Source: Bradyrhizobium sp. AZCC 2176 (lineage in GTDB: Bacteria > Pseudomonadota > Alphaproteobacteria > Rhizobiales > Xanthobacteraceae). Taken from it: a stretch of DNA of 64,000 bases. A program made the position numbers and the translations under genes. Shown here in pieces: positions 39,857 to 49,144 of this stretch. Under the pieces are notes generated by a model. It was given only the letters and a program-made list of their open reading frames with translations. It did no database searches and was not told the DNA's origin. The stretch spans positions 1,364,001-1,428,000 of the forward strand of contig NZ_JAZHRX010000001.1 in assembly GCF_036924645.1 (NCBI RefSeq). Direction: 5' to 3'. Position 1 is the first letter of the stretch; every line of letters starts with the position of its first letter.

Positions 39857-39871
39857 TTAACGGCCCCTTAA
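39857..39871. promoter_or_regulatory. Perfect CtrA-type box TTAA-N7-TTAA
   Basis: TTAACGGCCCCTTAA matches the full CtrA consensus (TTAA-N7-TTAA) exactly, 44 bp upstream of the acyltransferase ATG. Farther upstream, GCAAAGG and CCTTTGC form a 7-bp inverted repeat around GGTTAACC. In alphaproteobacteria CtrA controls cell-cycle, motility and envelope genes. Confidence 0.6.
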
Positions 39872-39978
39872 CAAAATTGCAAAGGCTTAGAAGCGTTAGG
39901 GTTAACCTTTGCAGCCCGCAAAAACACGGGAGGAGCCGTGTCGAGAGCACGAACACAGGAGGACGGATTACCCTGAAG

Positions 39979-42312
39979 TCAGGCGATCGATCGCGAGGAA
40001 ACCGCGACGATCTGATCGTCAGGCATGCGGCGACCGTGCGACGCGTTGAGCAACTGCCGGACCCGCACGGCCGGGACCGGCGGGCTGAATAGATAGCCCT
40101 GCGCTTCCGTTACCGCCCCGTCGGCGCTGATCAATTCAAGTTGCTCGTTGGTCTCGATGCCCTCGACCACCACCGACATTCCAAGATCGGCTGACAGCCG
40201 CGCCACGCCGCGCAGCAGCGTCAGCGGACGGTCGCTATCGATCCCTTCCAGGAAGGAGCGGTCGATCTTCACCTTCTGCAATGGGAAGTTGTGCAAGTAG
40301 CTGAGGCTCGAATAGCCGGTGCCGAAATCGTCGAGCGATATCCGCACACCGAGCGAATGCAATTGCGACAGCACGTCGTGCGTCAACTGCGTGTTACGCA
40401 GCAACGAGGATTCGGTAATCTCGATTTCGAGCCGGTTCGCCGGCAGGCCGGAGACCTCGAGTGCATAGCGGACTTCGCTCAGCACGTCGCGCTGATGGAA
40501 CTGCTGCGGCGAGAAGTTGACCGCGACGCTGACGGCTTCGGGCCATTTCATGCATTCCATGCAGGCCTTGCGCAAAATCCAGCGGCCGAGATCGACGATC
40601 AAGCCCATGTCCTCCGCGATCGGAATGATATCGGTCGGCGACACCGTGCCGCGGACTGGATGATTCCAGCGTAGCAACGCCTCGCAGGTCGATATCCGGC
40701 CCGACTTGAGATTGACCAGTGGTTGGAAGAACAGTTCGAACTCCTCGTTGGCCAGCGCCTTGCGCAGGTCCAGTTCGAGGATACGGCGGGACTCGACGAT
40801 TTGCGCCATCTCGTCGCGGAAGAAGCAGAAGGTGCCGCGGCCGTCGGCCTTGGCGCGATAGAGCGCCATGTCGGCATTCTTCAACAGCGTGTCGGCACTG
40901 ATGCCGCGCGAGGTCACGGCAATGCCGACGCTGGCGCCGATCTCGACCAGATGGTTGTCGATCTTGTAGCGCTCGCTCAAGCGATCGACGATGCGCCGCG
41001 CGAGACCGGCGGCGTCGTCGGGGGACTGGATGTTCTGCTGGAACACCACGAACTCGTCGCCGCCAAAGCGCGCCACGAAATCCTCGGGCCGCAGCATTTC
41101 ACGCAAGCGACCGGCCACCGCGCACAGCAACTGGTCGCCGCAGGGATGACCGAGCGTGTCGTTGACCTGCTTGAACTGGTCGAGGTCGACGAACAGCAGC
41201 GCCGACAACTGCTCGGCGCCCTGCTGGGCTGCCAGAAGATGTCCGATCTCGTCGCGGAAGTTGACCCGGTTGGGGAGTTCGGTGAGTTCGTCGTACCGCG
41301 CCAGATGGCTGATCTTGGCTTCGGAGTTGCGCCGCTCGGTAATGTCTTCCAGGAGCACGACTGCGCCGCCGCCAGCCATCGGCTGGAAGGCCCACGATAG
41401 TGAACGGTTTCTGGCGAGGTCGGGGTCGGCGGTGATGACGTCCTTGGCCTGTGAATTCTCGATTTCGGCGAGGATCATTTGTCCACTCGCCGCCGAGATC
41501 GATCCGGCAATCACGCAGGCGGCGATGATGTCGGGCGCGCTCGCGCCCTGCTGCACGAGATCTTCGGACAGATCCATCATTTCGCAGAAGCGGTGATTCA
41601 TCACCGCAAGCTGTCCGTCGCCGCGAAACATGCACAGACCATGGGGCATGTTGTTCAAGGCAGTATCGAACTGTCCGGCGAGCGCCGCCTCGCGCTCGCG
41701 GGCCAGAAGCGCCCGCAGGAAGATGCTGTGCAAATTGGCCGACATCTGCATGACAACGACAAGGAATGCGGCGGTGATAACTGACATGGCGAGGTAATAG
41801 GGCGTGCCATTCAGCGCCAGCGCGATAACCGTTGGACCGAAGGCAATTGCAGCCTGCAACTGGAATATCCACTGGCGCCCATAGGCCCTGCCTGCGCCTC
41901 CAGACACGACTCCGGTAATGACGGACAAGCAAATCATGTGGGCGACGGCATCGTCGCTGGTCAGCAGAGTGACGAAGCCCCATATGCCGATTGCAGCGGC
42001 CTGGATCATCGCCCCGATCTGATATCGCTTTTTCCACCGTTCAGCTTCATCGGCCGTCAGGCTCGCTTTGCACGCTTGGTACCGCTGCAAATCGAAAGCC
42101 CGGATGGCACCGGCCAACAGCAGAAGCCCGACGCACACCCAGATCAGATTTTCGCCGGTCTTCAGCGCGGTCAGGCTCGCCGCGACGGCCAGGAAGAAGA
42201 TGCCGACGTGCACCGGACCTTGAGTTTCGAACAGCGAATCGATCAGCGCCGCCGCAATCTTCGGCGATATCTGTCGCTGGTCCGGCTCTCCGCTCAGATT
42301 GGCGAGTTGCAT
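39979..42312 (-). CDS. Membrane-bound GGDEF-EAL cyclic-di-GMP enzyme with PAS domain
   Basis: A protein of about 777 residues. The N-terminal ~200 residues hold five or six hydrophobic helices (VGIFFLAVAASLTAL, ENLIWVCVGLLLLAGAI, YYLAMSVITAAFLVVV). A PAS-like domain follows (FDTALNNMPHGLCMFRGDG). The diguanylate cyclase domain has an intact active site in RFGGDEFVVF. The EAL phosphodiesterase domain has an intact CEALLRW, plus DDFGTGYSSLSYL. Both catalytic motifs are complete, so either activity is possible. The start is uncertain: ATG 42312 is chosen, but an in-frame start exists at 42450. It separates tolB from pal and follows no obvious operon partner except the acyltransferase gene. Confidence 0.9.
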   Translation of the reverse strand: MQLANLSGEPDQRQISPKIAAALIDSLFETQGPVHVGIFFLAVAASLTALKTGENLIWVCVGLLLLAGAIRAFDLQRYQACKASLTADEAERWKKRYQIGAMIQAAAIGIWGFVTLLTSDDAVAHMICLSVITGVVSGGAGRAYGRQWIFQLQAAIAFGPTVIALALNGTPYYLAMSVITAAFLVVVMQMSANLHSIFLRALLAREREAALAGQFDTALNNMPHGLCMFRGDGQLAVMNHRFCEMMDLSEDLVQQGASAPDIIAACVIAGSISAASGQMILAEIENSQAKDVITADPDLARNRSLSWAFQPMAGGGAVVLLEDITERRNSEAKISHLARYDELTELPNRVNFRDEIGHLLAAQQGAEQLSALLFVDLDQFKQVNDTLGHPCGDQLLCAVAGRLREMLRPEDFVARFGGDEFVVFQQNIQSPDDAAGLARRIVDRLSERYKIDNHLVEIGASVGIAVTSRGISADTLLKNADMALYRAKADGRGTFCFFRDEMAQIVESRRILELDLRKALANEEFELFFQPLVNLKSGRISTCEALLRWNHPVRGTVSPTDIIPIAEDMGLIVDLGRWILRKACMECMKWPEAVSVAVNFSPQQFHQRDVLSEVRYALEVSGLPANRLEIEITESSLLRNTQLTHDVLSQLHSLGVRISLDDFGTGYSSLSYLHNFPLQKVKIDRSFLEGIDSDRPLTLLRGVARLSADLGMSVVVEGIETNEQLELISADGAVTEAQGYLFSPPVPAVRVRQLLNASHGRRMPDDQIVAVSSRSIA

Positions 42313-42467
42313 ATTCGGGGCACGCGTCCTGTTAGGGGTGCGTAGTTCTACCCTTCTCAGATGAAGTCTTTCTGAGGGAACATCGTTACCGAGGCGTTGC
42401 TTTTGAGGAGCAAGCGACAAATTTGCCTGAAAAATCAGCAGACTAGGCAATCGTTGCCCATCAACAA

Positions 42468-42486
42468 CGGCCCGCCCGCCGGGCCG
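42468..42486 (-). terminator. Possible terminator downstream of tolB
   Basis: CGGCCCG-N5-CGGGCCG is a 7-bp perfect stem 8 bp after the tolB stop. On the minus strand it is followed only by TTGTTG, so termination strength is doubtful. Confidence 0.4.
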
Positions 42487-42493
42487 GGTTCCA

Positions 42494-43849
42494 TCACGAC
42501 AGCAGCGGCGACCATGCCGGGTCGGAGGCGAAGCCGGGCGTCGGTACCCGCAATTCGTTACGACCTGAAATATCGACGGTGAACAACGACGGCCCGCCGC
42601 TGCCGCCGGGCTCGCGGAAGAACATCACGACCCGGCCGTTCGGCGCAAAGGTCGGCCCCTCATTGTGGAAGCCCGAGGTCAGGATCCGTTCGCCCGAACC
42701 GTCGGTCTTCATGATGCCGATCGCAAACTGTCCGCCGCCCTGCTTGGTAAAGGCGATGTAGTCGCCGCGCGGCGACCACACCGGCGTCGAATAGCTGCCC
42801 TCGCCAAACGAGATACGCTGTGCGCCGCCGCCGGTGGCCGGCATCACGTAGATCTGCGGTTTGCCGCCGCGGTCGGATTCGAAGCAGATGCGGGCGCCAT
42901 CGGGCGAGTAGGACGGCGAGGTGTCGATCGCCGGCGTATCGGTCAGCCGCGTCGTCGATTTCGAACGCAGATCCATCACGAACAGGTTCGAATTGCCGCC
43001 TTGCTGCAGGCTCATGATGATGCGCTGGCCATCCGGCGAGAACCGCGGCGAGAACGACATGCCGGGGAAATTGCCGACGATCTCGCGCTGTCCGGTGTCG
43101 GTGTTGAGCAGATAGACCCGCGGGTCGCCCTGCCCGAATTCCATGTAGGTGATCTCTTGCGTCGACGGTGAGAAGCGCGGCGTCAGCACCAGATCGGCGC
43201 CCTTGGTCAGATACCTGACATTGGCGCCATCCTGATCCATCAGCGCCAGCCGCTTGACGCGGCGCTCCTTCGACCCGGTCTCGTCGACGAACACGACACG
43301 GCTATCGAAATAGCCCTTTTCGCCGGTCAGCCGCTCATAGATCTGGTCGGAGATGATGTGCGCGATGCGCCGCCAATACTCCGCCTGGGTGTCATATTGC
43401 TGGCCGGCGAGTTGTTGGGCGGTGTTGACGTCCCAGAGGCGGAATTCCGCCTTCACACGCCCATTGGGCTGGCGCGTCATGCGCCCGAGCACCAGCGCCT
43501 GCGCGTTTATCTGTTTCCAGCTCTGGAATTGCGGAGGGACGTCGATGTTGGTGATGCGCTCGATGTGGGCGGCCTGATCGATCGGCGCGAACAGCCCGCT
43601 GCGCTTGAGATTGTTGGTGATGACCTGCGCCATGCCGACGCCGACCTCGGCATCCGCCGGTGTGCCCGCGACGAAATTCGGGATCGCAATCGGAAGCGGG
43701 GTGAACTCGCCTTCCGGAATGACGACCCGCTTCTGGGCGAAGGCGCTTCCGAAACCGCCCACCAAAAGGCCCGTCGAAGCCATTCCAGAAATGATCTGCC
43801 GGCGGTTCGGACGATACAGCATGTTCGGCAATCCATCCTTGTCAGTCAT
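42494..43849 (-). CDS. tolB: Tol-Pal translocation protein TolB
   Basis: A 451-residue periplasmic protein. Signal region residues 1-38 ([27 protein letters not shown]), with a paired arginine reminiscent of a Tat signal, which is unusual for TolB. The N-terminal D1 domain reaches about residue 165 and a six-bladed WD40-like propeller follows, with repeats such as [38 protein letters not shown] and [18 protein letters not shown]. It binds Pal and the TolA C-terminus. The gene follows tolA by 60 bp. An internal ATG nine codons downstream could also be the start. Confidence 0.95.
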   Translation of the reverse strand: MTDKDGLPNMLYRPNRRQIISGMASTGLLVGGFGSAFAQKRVVIPEGEFTPLPIAIPNFVAGTPADAEVGVGMAQVITNNLKRSGLFAPIDQAAHIERITNIDVPPQFQSWKQINAQALVLGRMTRQPNGRVKAEFRLWDVNTAQQLAGQQYDTQAEYWRRIAHIISDQIYERLTGEKGYFDSRVVFVDETGSKERRVKRLALMDQDGANVRYLTKGADLVLTPRFSPSTQEITYMEFGQGDPRVYLLNTDTGQREIVGNFPGMSFSPRFSPDGQRIIMSLQQGGNSNLFVMDLRSKSTTRLTDTPAIDTSPSYSPDGARICFESDRGGKPQIYVMPATGGGAQRISFGEGSYSTPVWSPRGDYIAFTKQGGGQFAIGIMKTDGSGERILTSGFHNEGPTFAPNGRVVMFFREPGGSGGPSLFTVDISGRNELRVPTPGFASDPAWSPLLS

Positions 43850-43909
43850 CGCTTCAAACTTTGCTCATATCCGTCATTGCCAGCAGGTATCCACCACGTG
43901 ACCAAATCG

Positions 43910-44839
43910 TCAGACTTTTTCCTTGAACACCGGCGCGAAATATTTCCATTCCTCGTAAAGGGCCGCCGGCAGCTTGTACGGCTGGCATTCGATGATCGCG
44001 CGCAGCGCGCTCTCCTGATAGACGCGAAGGAAGGGCGTCGTAGGCACGCCTTCCGGAACCGGCGAGCCTTCAAGGGTGCCGTCGCGCTTCAGACGAATGG
44101 CAAAAGCGGCTTCAGGCTTCTGCGATTCGATGCCGCCATAGGGCTTTTTCCAGCACCGCTCGACCTGCCGCTGGAACATCGCGCCCCAGGTTGCGGAATT
44201 GTCCGCAGCCGCGCCCTTCGAAAGGCCGAGCGCGGCGTTGGAATTCAGCGTGTCGCCGGTCGCGGCCTGACGCGACGGGTCACGCTTGTCGAGCAAGGCT
44301 GCGATCTGGTTCTGATCGAAGTGCCGTTCCACAATCCTCTGCTTCTGCGGCTCCGGCGGCTTGGCGGCCTGTACCGGCTTCGGCGGCGGCTTCTTCTCTT
44401 CCTTCTTGAGGGTTTCGCCGATCGGGTCGACCTTCGGCGGATCAGGTTTTTTCTCGACCTGCTTCGGCTCTTCCTTCGGCTTCTCGACAACCTTCGGCGG
44501 ATCGGGCTTCTTCTCGACCGGCTTGTCCTCGACCTTCGGCTGCGGCGGTGGCGCGGTCTCGGTCACTACAGGCGCTTTCTCGGTGATCTTGCCGACGGCG
44601 TCATCGACCGGCTTGGCTTCGGCGACCTTTTCGACCAGTGGCTTCGGGTTTTCCTTCTTGCCGGTCTTCATGCCGGCCATGACCTTGGCCAGCTGATCGG
44701 GAGAAATGACATCGACCGCGACCGAATCTTCCGGCTGCATTTCGAGGGCCTTGGTCGAGAACGACAGCATCACCCACCCCAGCACGAACACGTGCAGGGC
44801 AACCGATGCCATCACCGTCTTGTCGACCTTGACCTTCAC
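43910..44839 (-). CDS. tolA: Tol-Pal protein TolA
   Basis: A 309-residue inner-membrane protein. One N-terminal transmembrane helix (residues ~8-30, VMASVALHVFVLGWVMLSF). A long Lys/Pro/Glu-rich periplasmic stalk covers about residues 60-175 with near-repeats of VEKKPDPPKV. The C-terminal domain is at ~205-309 (GAMFQRQVERCWKKPYGG, AIIECQPYKLP), containing the cysteine pair typical of TolA domain III. It transmits proton-motive energy from TolQR to Pal through TolB. The stalk is Pro-rich rather than the Ala-rich helix of E. coli. It lies 47 bp after tolR. Confidence 0.94.
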   Translation of the reverse strand: MKVKVDKTVMASVALHVFVLGWVMLSFSTKALEMQPEDSVAVDVISPDQLAKVMAGMKTGKKENPKPLVEKVAEAKPVDDAVGKITEKAPVVTETAPPPQPKVEDKPVEKKPDPPKVVEKPKEEPKQVEKKPDPPKVDPIGETLKKEEKKPPPKPVQAAKPPEPQKQRIVERHFDQNQIAALLDKRDPSRQAATGDTLNSNAALGLSKGAAADNSATWGAMFQRQVERCWKKPYGGIESQKPEAAFAIRLKRDGTLEGSPVPEGVPTTPFLRVYQESALRAIIECQPYKLPAALYEEWKYFAPVFKEKV

Positions 44840-44886
44840 TTGAGCTTTCCCGCTCCGTCCTCAGCCGTCGCGCGCCGCTGCATGGC

Positions 44887-45363
44887 TCAGGAGCCCTGCT
44901 CCGGCACGATGACGATATTCGCCTTGAATCCCGCCGTCCGAATATACCCCAATAATTTCATCATATCCGTGTAACAAACGTCCTTGTCGCCGCGCAGGTA
45001 TACCACGCTCTCGGCCTCCGACCGGGTCTCCCGGATCGCCTTGATCTTGGGCAGCAGGTCATTGGCCGAAATCAGCGTATCTCCGAGATAGAGTTCGACG
45101 TTCGAATTGCAGGCCCCGCCGGTGCGCTTGACCGAGAGCGTCAGCGGCGGCGCATTGGCCGCGATCTGCTTGCCGCCGCCGGCGACGGGCAGATCGATAT
45201 CGATGGTCGACGTCATCAGCGGCGCCGCCACCATGAAGATGATGAGCAGCACCAGCATCACGTCGACCATCGGCGTGACGTTGATCTCCGCCATCACGGC
45301 GGCGCGACGCCGGCCGCGGCGTCCACCGCCGCCACCGGCCGAACCTGCCATGTTCATCGCCAT
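44887..45363 (-). CDS. tolR: Tol-Pal protein TolR (ExbD family)
   Basis: A 158-residue ExbD/TolR protein. A Gly/Arg-rich cytoplasmic N-terminus (GGGGGRRGRRR) is followed by EINVTPMVDVMLVLLIIFMV, the single transmembrane helix with the essential Asp, and a periplasmic domain with STIDIDLPVAG and VYLRGDKDVCYTDMMKLLG. With TolQ it forms the proton-driven motor. The periplasmic domain includes a Cys insert (TGGACNSNVELYLG). It follows tolQ by 36 bp. Confidence 0.95.
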   Translation of the reverse strand: MAMNMAGSAGGGGGRRGRRRAAVMAEINVTPMVDVMLVLLIIFMVAAPLMTSTIDIDLPVAGGGKQIAANAPPLTLSVKRTGGACNSNVELYLGDTLISANDLLPKIKAIRETRSEAESVVYLRGDKDVCYTDMMKLLGYIRTAGFKANIVIVPEQGS

Positions 45364-45399
45364 GATCTTGATCTCACGATGCGCTCGTCATTTGCGTCC

Positions 45400-46113
45400 T
45401 CATGCCCGCTCGTCGATCTGGCGGGACAGGATGGCGGAAAATTCGTCGGCGAAGCCTTCCAGCCGCTGCGCCTGCCGATTCACCTCGGACGTGAATTTAT
45501 TGTAGAAAATGGTCGCCGGAATGGCCGCGATGAGGCCGATAGCCGTCGCAAACAGCGCTTCGGCGATGCCGGGCGCCACCACCGCGAGCGAGGTGTTTTT
45601 CGAGGCCGCGATCGACTGGAAGCTCGACATGATGCCCCAGACGGTTCCGAACAGGCCGACGAACGGCCCGGCGGAGCCGACGGTCGCCAGCACCAGGAGC
45701 CTTCGTTCCAGCCGCTCGACCTCGCGGGCGATGGAGACGTTCATTACCTTCTCGATCCGCATCTGCAATCCGGCGAAGGAGCGGGTCTGGCTCTCGAACG
45801 AGCGCTTCCATTCGCGCATGGCCGCGACGAAGCATGCTGCCATCGATTGCGTCGGTTTGGCCGACAGCGCGCGATAGAGTTCCTCGATCGATTGACCGGA
45901 CCAGAAGGCCTGTTCGAAGCGGTCCATGGCGCGCTTGGTGCGGCCATAGAGGAAAATCTTGTCGATCGCGATCGCCCAGACCCAGACCGAGCAGGCCAAC
46001 AGCCCCAACATGACCGTTTTCACGACCCAGTGGGCCTGCAGAAACAGGGAGATCAGCGACACGTCGGCGGAGACCAACGGCAGGGCTGCCGGAGCCACGT
46101 CGGCGGGATTCAT
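45400..46113 (-). CDS. tolQ: Tol-Pal protein TolQ
   Basis: A 237-residue MotA/TolQ/ExbB proton channel protein with three transmembrane helices: residues ~20-42 (AHWVVKTVMLGLLACSVWVWA), ~135-157 and ~170-195. Family motifs are TVGSAGPFVGLFGTVWGIM and the helix 3 region ALFATAIGLIAAIPATIFYNKF. It is the first gene of the tol operon, which explains the long upstream regulatory gap. A near-consensus CtrA box lies 220 bp upstream. No ybgC is next to it. Confidence 0.95.
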   Translation of the reverse strand: MNPADVAPAALPLVSADVSLISLFLQAHWVVKTVMLGLLACSVWVWAIAIDKIFLYGRTKRAMDRFEQAFWSGQSIEELYRALSAKPTQSMAACFVAAMREWKRSFESQTRSFAGLQMRIEKVMNVSIAREVERLERRLLVLATVGSAGPFVGLFGTVWGIMSSFQSIAASKNTSLAVVAPGIAEALFATAIGLIAAIPATIFYNKFTSEVNRQAQRLEGFADEFSAILSRQIDERA

Positions 46114-46333
46114 GGGCGGTATCCTCTCAACGCAAGTGTCCCTATTTCCTCCGGGAGCAAATGGCTGCCGGTACCACAGCCGCGCGTCGGGCGTGGCGTC
46201 ATGCGCCAGCGCGAAAGCTCTCTTGGTGTCGCATGGGGGGCCCGCCGAAAGCCGGGTCTTGCTTCCCCTGCCAACATGTCAAAACGAGGGCTGTCAGCGC
46301 GTCATTCCGTCCCTAACCAGACGCTAAGCTTGG

Positions 46334-46348
46334 TTAACACTAGGTTAC
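46334..46348. promoter_or_regulatory. CtrA-like box TTAA-N7-TTAC upstream of tolQ
   Basis: TTAACACTAGGTTAC differs in one base from TTAA-N7-TTAA and lies about 220 bp upstream of the tolQ ATG. Together with similar sites near pal and the acyltransferase gene it suggests cell-cycle control, which is inference. Confidence 0.4.
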
Positions 46349-46429
46349 TAAAGGGAAATGTGACTGCCGTAAATCGAGGCAGGCCGGGCGGTTACGGGGC
46401 TCGAGGTCCGGGTTCCATGCCCCCGGAGG

Positions 46430-47200
46430 TGGTGCCCGCCAGTGGCTTCGCCCTTCGAGACGACCGCTCGGCCGGCTTCTCGGGGTGCGTTCGCAGGGAC
46501 GACGAAAGAGCTTTCGCATTCAATTTCAACGAGGCGACGCACCTTCACCTTCTCGCGGCGCATTGCGTCCGAGGTTTGCACTTAAACTGTACCCTCTTGT
46601 TCAGAGGGCGCAGGGAAGACCGGGTGCTTGCTGCACCCGCGGTCTCGCGTGCGATTTGCGCAAACAAAACTGCACACGAGCATACAGGGCAGCGGGAGCA
46701 TTCCGGCCTTCCCTGCGCAATGGCTTTACGGCTTACTTCGTGCTCTTCCCGGAGAACGGCTCTGTTGCCTCCGTCGCCAGCGAGATACTTCCCGCCAACT
46801 TAACGCCAGCACCGCGGCGCCCGAACCACACGACTTCGCCGTACGCGTCCGGCGCGTACGTCTAGCGCGCCATCAGCGTCCATCGCATCTCACCGCACGT
46901 TCGTGACGATCGCGAGCCGCCCCTCAATCGGGTGAGACGGGCGGAGTTATGCGACTGATTTGCCCGACAAGTGAAGCGGAATATTTTTGCCCGCCAATCT
47001 GGACGACCCAAATCGCGTTGAAATGGCTGGTGGAATTCGTCTTTGCGCGCAGCGCCTTTGGCAACCATTGAACGCGCGACGGCGCAGTCGGTGCTTGCTG
47101 TTTTGGCCGTCGGGGCAGCGCGGAACAAATTTTGCGGCGCCGGACAACCGCCCTGCTCCCACGCTCGCCTTGTCGCTCGGACAGGCGTGATCTAAACATG
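46430..47200. repeat. Structured intergenic element, probable dispersed repeat
   Basis: This fills most of the 1.15-kb gap between tolQ and the beta-lactamase-like gene. Open frames here have no coding character. It has nested inverted repeats. A 16-bp stem with one mismatch (46608-46623 with 46703-46718) encloses the hairpin CGGGTGC-TTGCT-GCACCCG (46621-46639). CCCTCT-N5-AGAGGG lies at 46592-46608, and CGTACGCG-TCCGG-CGCGTACG at 46840-46860. Base composition differs from the flanks. I recall very similar blocks between genes in many Bradyrhizobium genomes, but could not check. No promoter or product is evident. Confidence 0.55.
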
Positions 47201-47266
47201 GCGCCAACCATAAGGCGCCAACCATAATAAGCGTGCGGGTCTGATCCGCATTCGAGGGAGAAGACA

Positions 47267-48532
47267 ATGAAGGCATTCATGATGGCCGCGGCGGTTGTTG
47301 CCGGCTTCGCTGCCAATGCGGCGAATGCCGCGCCGCTGCCCGAGGCAAAGCCGGATGACGCTGGATTTTCGCAGCAAGGATTGGCCCGCCTGGACGATTT
47401 TTTCGCCCGCGAGATCGCCGCGAAACGTGTGCCCGGCGCCGTGGTTGCGATAGCCCGCGACGGAAAGCTGGTTCAGTACAAGGCGTACGGCCAGCTTGAT
47501 CCGACCAAAGGCACGCCGATGCCGCTGGATGCCGTGTTCGCGCTTGCCTCCATGACCAAGCCGATGGCCGCCGTCGCCGGCCTGACACTTATGGAGCAGG
47601 GCCGCCTGGCGCTTCAGGCAAAGCTTGCCGACTACTATCCCGCGTTCGCCGAGATGAAGGTCGGCGTCCCGCAGCCGGATGGTTCGCTGAAGCTCGAAGC
47701 GCAGGTTTCGCCGATCTACATCCACGACCTTTATCGGCACACCTCCGGCCTGATGTATGGCGGACGCCCGGACAGCTCGAGCCCGGTAGCGCGTCAATAC
47801 CCGGAGGGGACGGCGCCGGCGATCGAGGGCGATACGCAGGCGTTCATCGATCGCATCACGAAGCTGCCGCTGGCGCACCAGCCGGCGACGGTTTTCGAGT
47901 ACGGCTTCTCGATCGATGTGCTCGGCGCGGTTGTTGAAAAGGTGAGCGAGCAGCGGCTTGGCGACTACCTGGCCGGCAATGTGTGGCGACCGCTCGGCAT
48001 GAAAGACGCCACGTTCCAGCCCACGGAGGCGCAGCGGGCTCGCCTTGCCCGGCCATTTCCCAATGACCCGCTGACGGGCAAGCCGCAGGCGATCAAACTT
48101 CTCGATACACCAACGAAGTTCGACTGCGGTGGCGCCTGCGCGTTTGCAACCGTGGGCGACTATGTGCGTTTTGGGCAAATGCTGCTCAATGGCGGCGAAC
48201 TCGACGGTCAGCGCATTCTCGGGCCCAAGACCGTGCATCACATGATCTCCAGCCACCTCGGACCTGACATCAAGAACAACGTGGCCAACGTCGAGCCGCA
48301 TCGCGGTGGCTTTGGCTTCGGTCTTGGAGTGGCCGTGCGCACGAGCGAGGGTCTGTCCTCGGTTCCAGGCAATCCCGGCGAATTCACCTGGAATGGCGCC
48401 TATGGCACGCAGTTCTTCTGCGACCCGAAGGAGCGCCTTGTCGTCGTCGTGGGAACGGCGGCGCCCGGCGAACTTCGGAAGTACTATCGCGAGCAGGTCC
48501 AGGACATCGTCTACGGCGCCATGGTGCGGTAA
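47267..48532 (+). CDS. Beta-lactamase-family serine hydrolase
   Basis: A 421-residue exported serine hydrolase of the class C beta-lactamase / EstB-type family. Signal peptide residues 1-21 (MMAAAVVAGFAANAANA). The catalytic SxxK is S95-M-T-K98 and the YxS-like motif is YGFS; the third motif is near FGFGLGVAVRT. Such proteins are more often esterases or D-aminopeptidases than true beta-lactamases. AGGGAGA precedes the ATG. It stands alone, converging with the DUF302 gene 51 bp away. Confidence 0.87.
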   Translation: MKAFMMAAAVVAGFAANAANAAPLPEAKPDDAGFSQQGLARLDDFFAREIAAKRVPGAVVAIARDGKLVQYKAYGQLDPTKGTPMPLDAVFALASMTKPMAAVAGLTLMEQGRLALQAKLADYYPAFAEMKVGVPQPDGSLKLEAQVSPIYIHDLYRHTSGLMYGGRPDSSSPVARQYPEGTAPAIEGDTQAFIDRITKLPLAHQPATVFEYGFSIDVLGAVVEKVSEQRLGDYLAGNVWRPLGMKDATFQPTEAQRARLARPFPNDPLTGKPQAIKLLDTPTKFDCGGACAFATVGDYVRFGQMLLNGGELDGQRILGPKTVHHMISSHLGPDIKNNVANVEPHRGGFGFGLGVAVRTSEGLSSVPGNPGEFTWNGAYGTQFFCDPKERLVVVVGTAAPGELRKYYREQVQDIVYGAMVR

Positions 48533-48583
48533 GCTTTCTTCGCAGACGATGACATCCACGCGACAGCGCCGGCGCGAGCGCCG

Positions 48584-49045
48584 CTACTTTGTTGCCTCGT
48601 CGGTGATGTCACTCAAGGTCTTTGCGAACGCCGCATAATTGGGTGGTGCTTCCAATCCATGCCGCGGGTAAATAGTCTTATACAGATAATCGGCTGAATT
48701 ATACGACAGCCATGCTTTGCCCTGATCATCCTCCCAAACCAGAACCTTCAAAGGATTGTCGATCGCCAGCAATGGCGTCTTTGCCATTACCGGCGTGCCG
48801 AGTTTGGGATTTCCAAATATGACCACCGTACGAGGCCGCATATCGATGCCGAATTTCTTTCCAGCGGCAGCGTGGTCGATTTCGGTGAACACGATGAAGC
48901 CGGCGCCTTCCCTAGATTTGACGGCCGCCTCAAAGCGCGAAATCGTATCCTTCACCGAAAAATTGCTGGGCTTCGTGATGATGCCGTCGTCCGCGCAAGC
49001 CGGCGCCGCGATGACCAGTGCTAAGAAAACGAACATGAACTTCAT
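48584..49045 (-). CDS. DUF302 exported protein
   Basis: A 153-residue protein with a signal peptide (residues 1-18, FMFVFLALVIAAPACA) and a DUF302 domain: VKDTISRFEAAVKSREGAGFIVFTEIDHAA and MRPRTVVIFGNPKLGTPVM are standard for the family. Function is unknown; several relatives occur near sulfur or metal handling genes. It is followed upstream, on the same strand, by the CcdA and thioredoxin genes, separated by about 100 bp from the former. Confidence 0.88.
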   Translation of the reverse strand: MKFMFVFLALVIAAPACADDGIITKPSNFSVKDTISRFEAAVKSREGAGFIVFTEIDHAAAGKKFGIDMRPRTVVIFGNPKLGTPVMAKTPLLAIDNPLKVLVWEDDQGKAWLSYNSADYLYKTIYPRHGLEAPPNYAAFAKTLSDITDEATK

Positions 49046-49144
49046 CGGAGCTTCTCCCTAGCTGGATTTCAAGGTCCTCAAACAAGTAACTGGCAATTCG
49101 TCCGAAGGGCCCCGCAAGTATGAGCCTCCAAAAGCTATGAGCCT

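Noticed and set aside
45379..46803. A 474-codon plus-strand frame across tolQ and the following gap
   Set aside because: The first two thirds are antisense to tolQ and the rest lies in the structured element; no coding features.
46924..47316. A 130-codon minus-strand gene in the structured region
   Set aside because: It has no ribosome site, overlaps the hydrolase start and lies within the hairpin-rich element.
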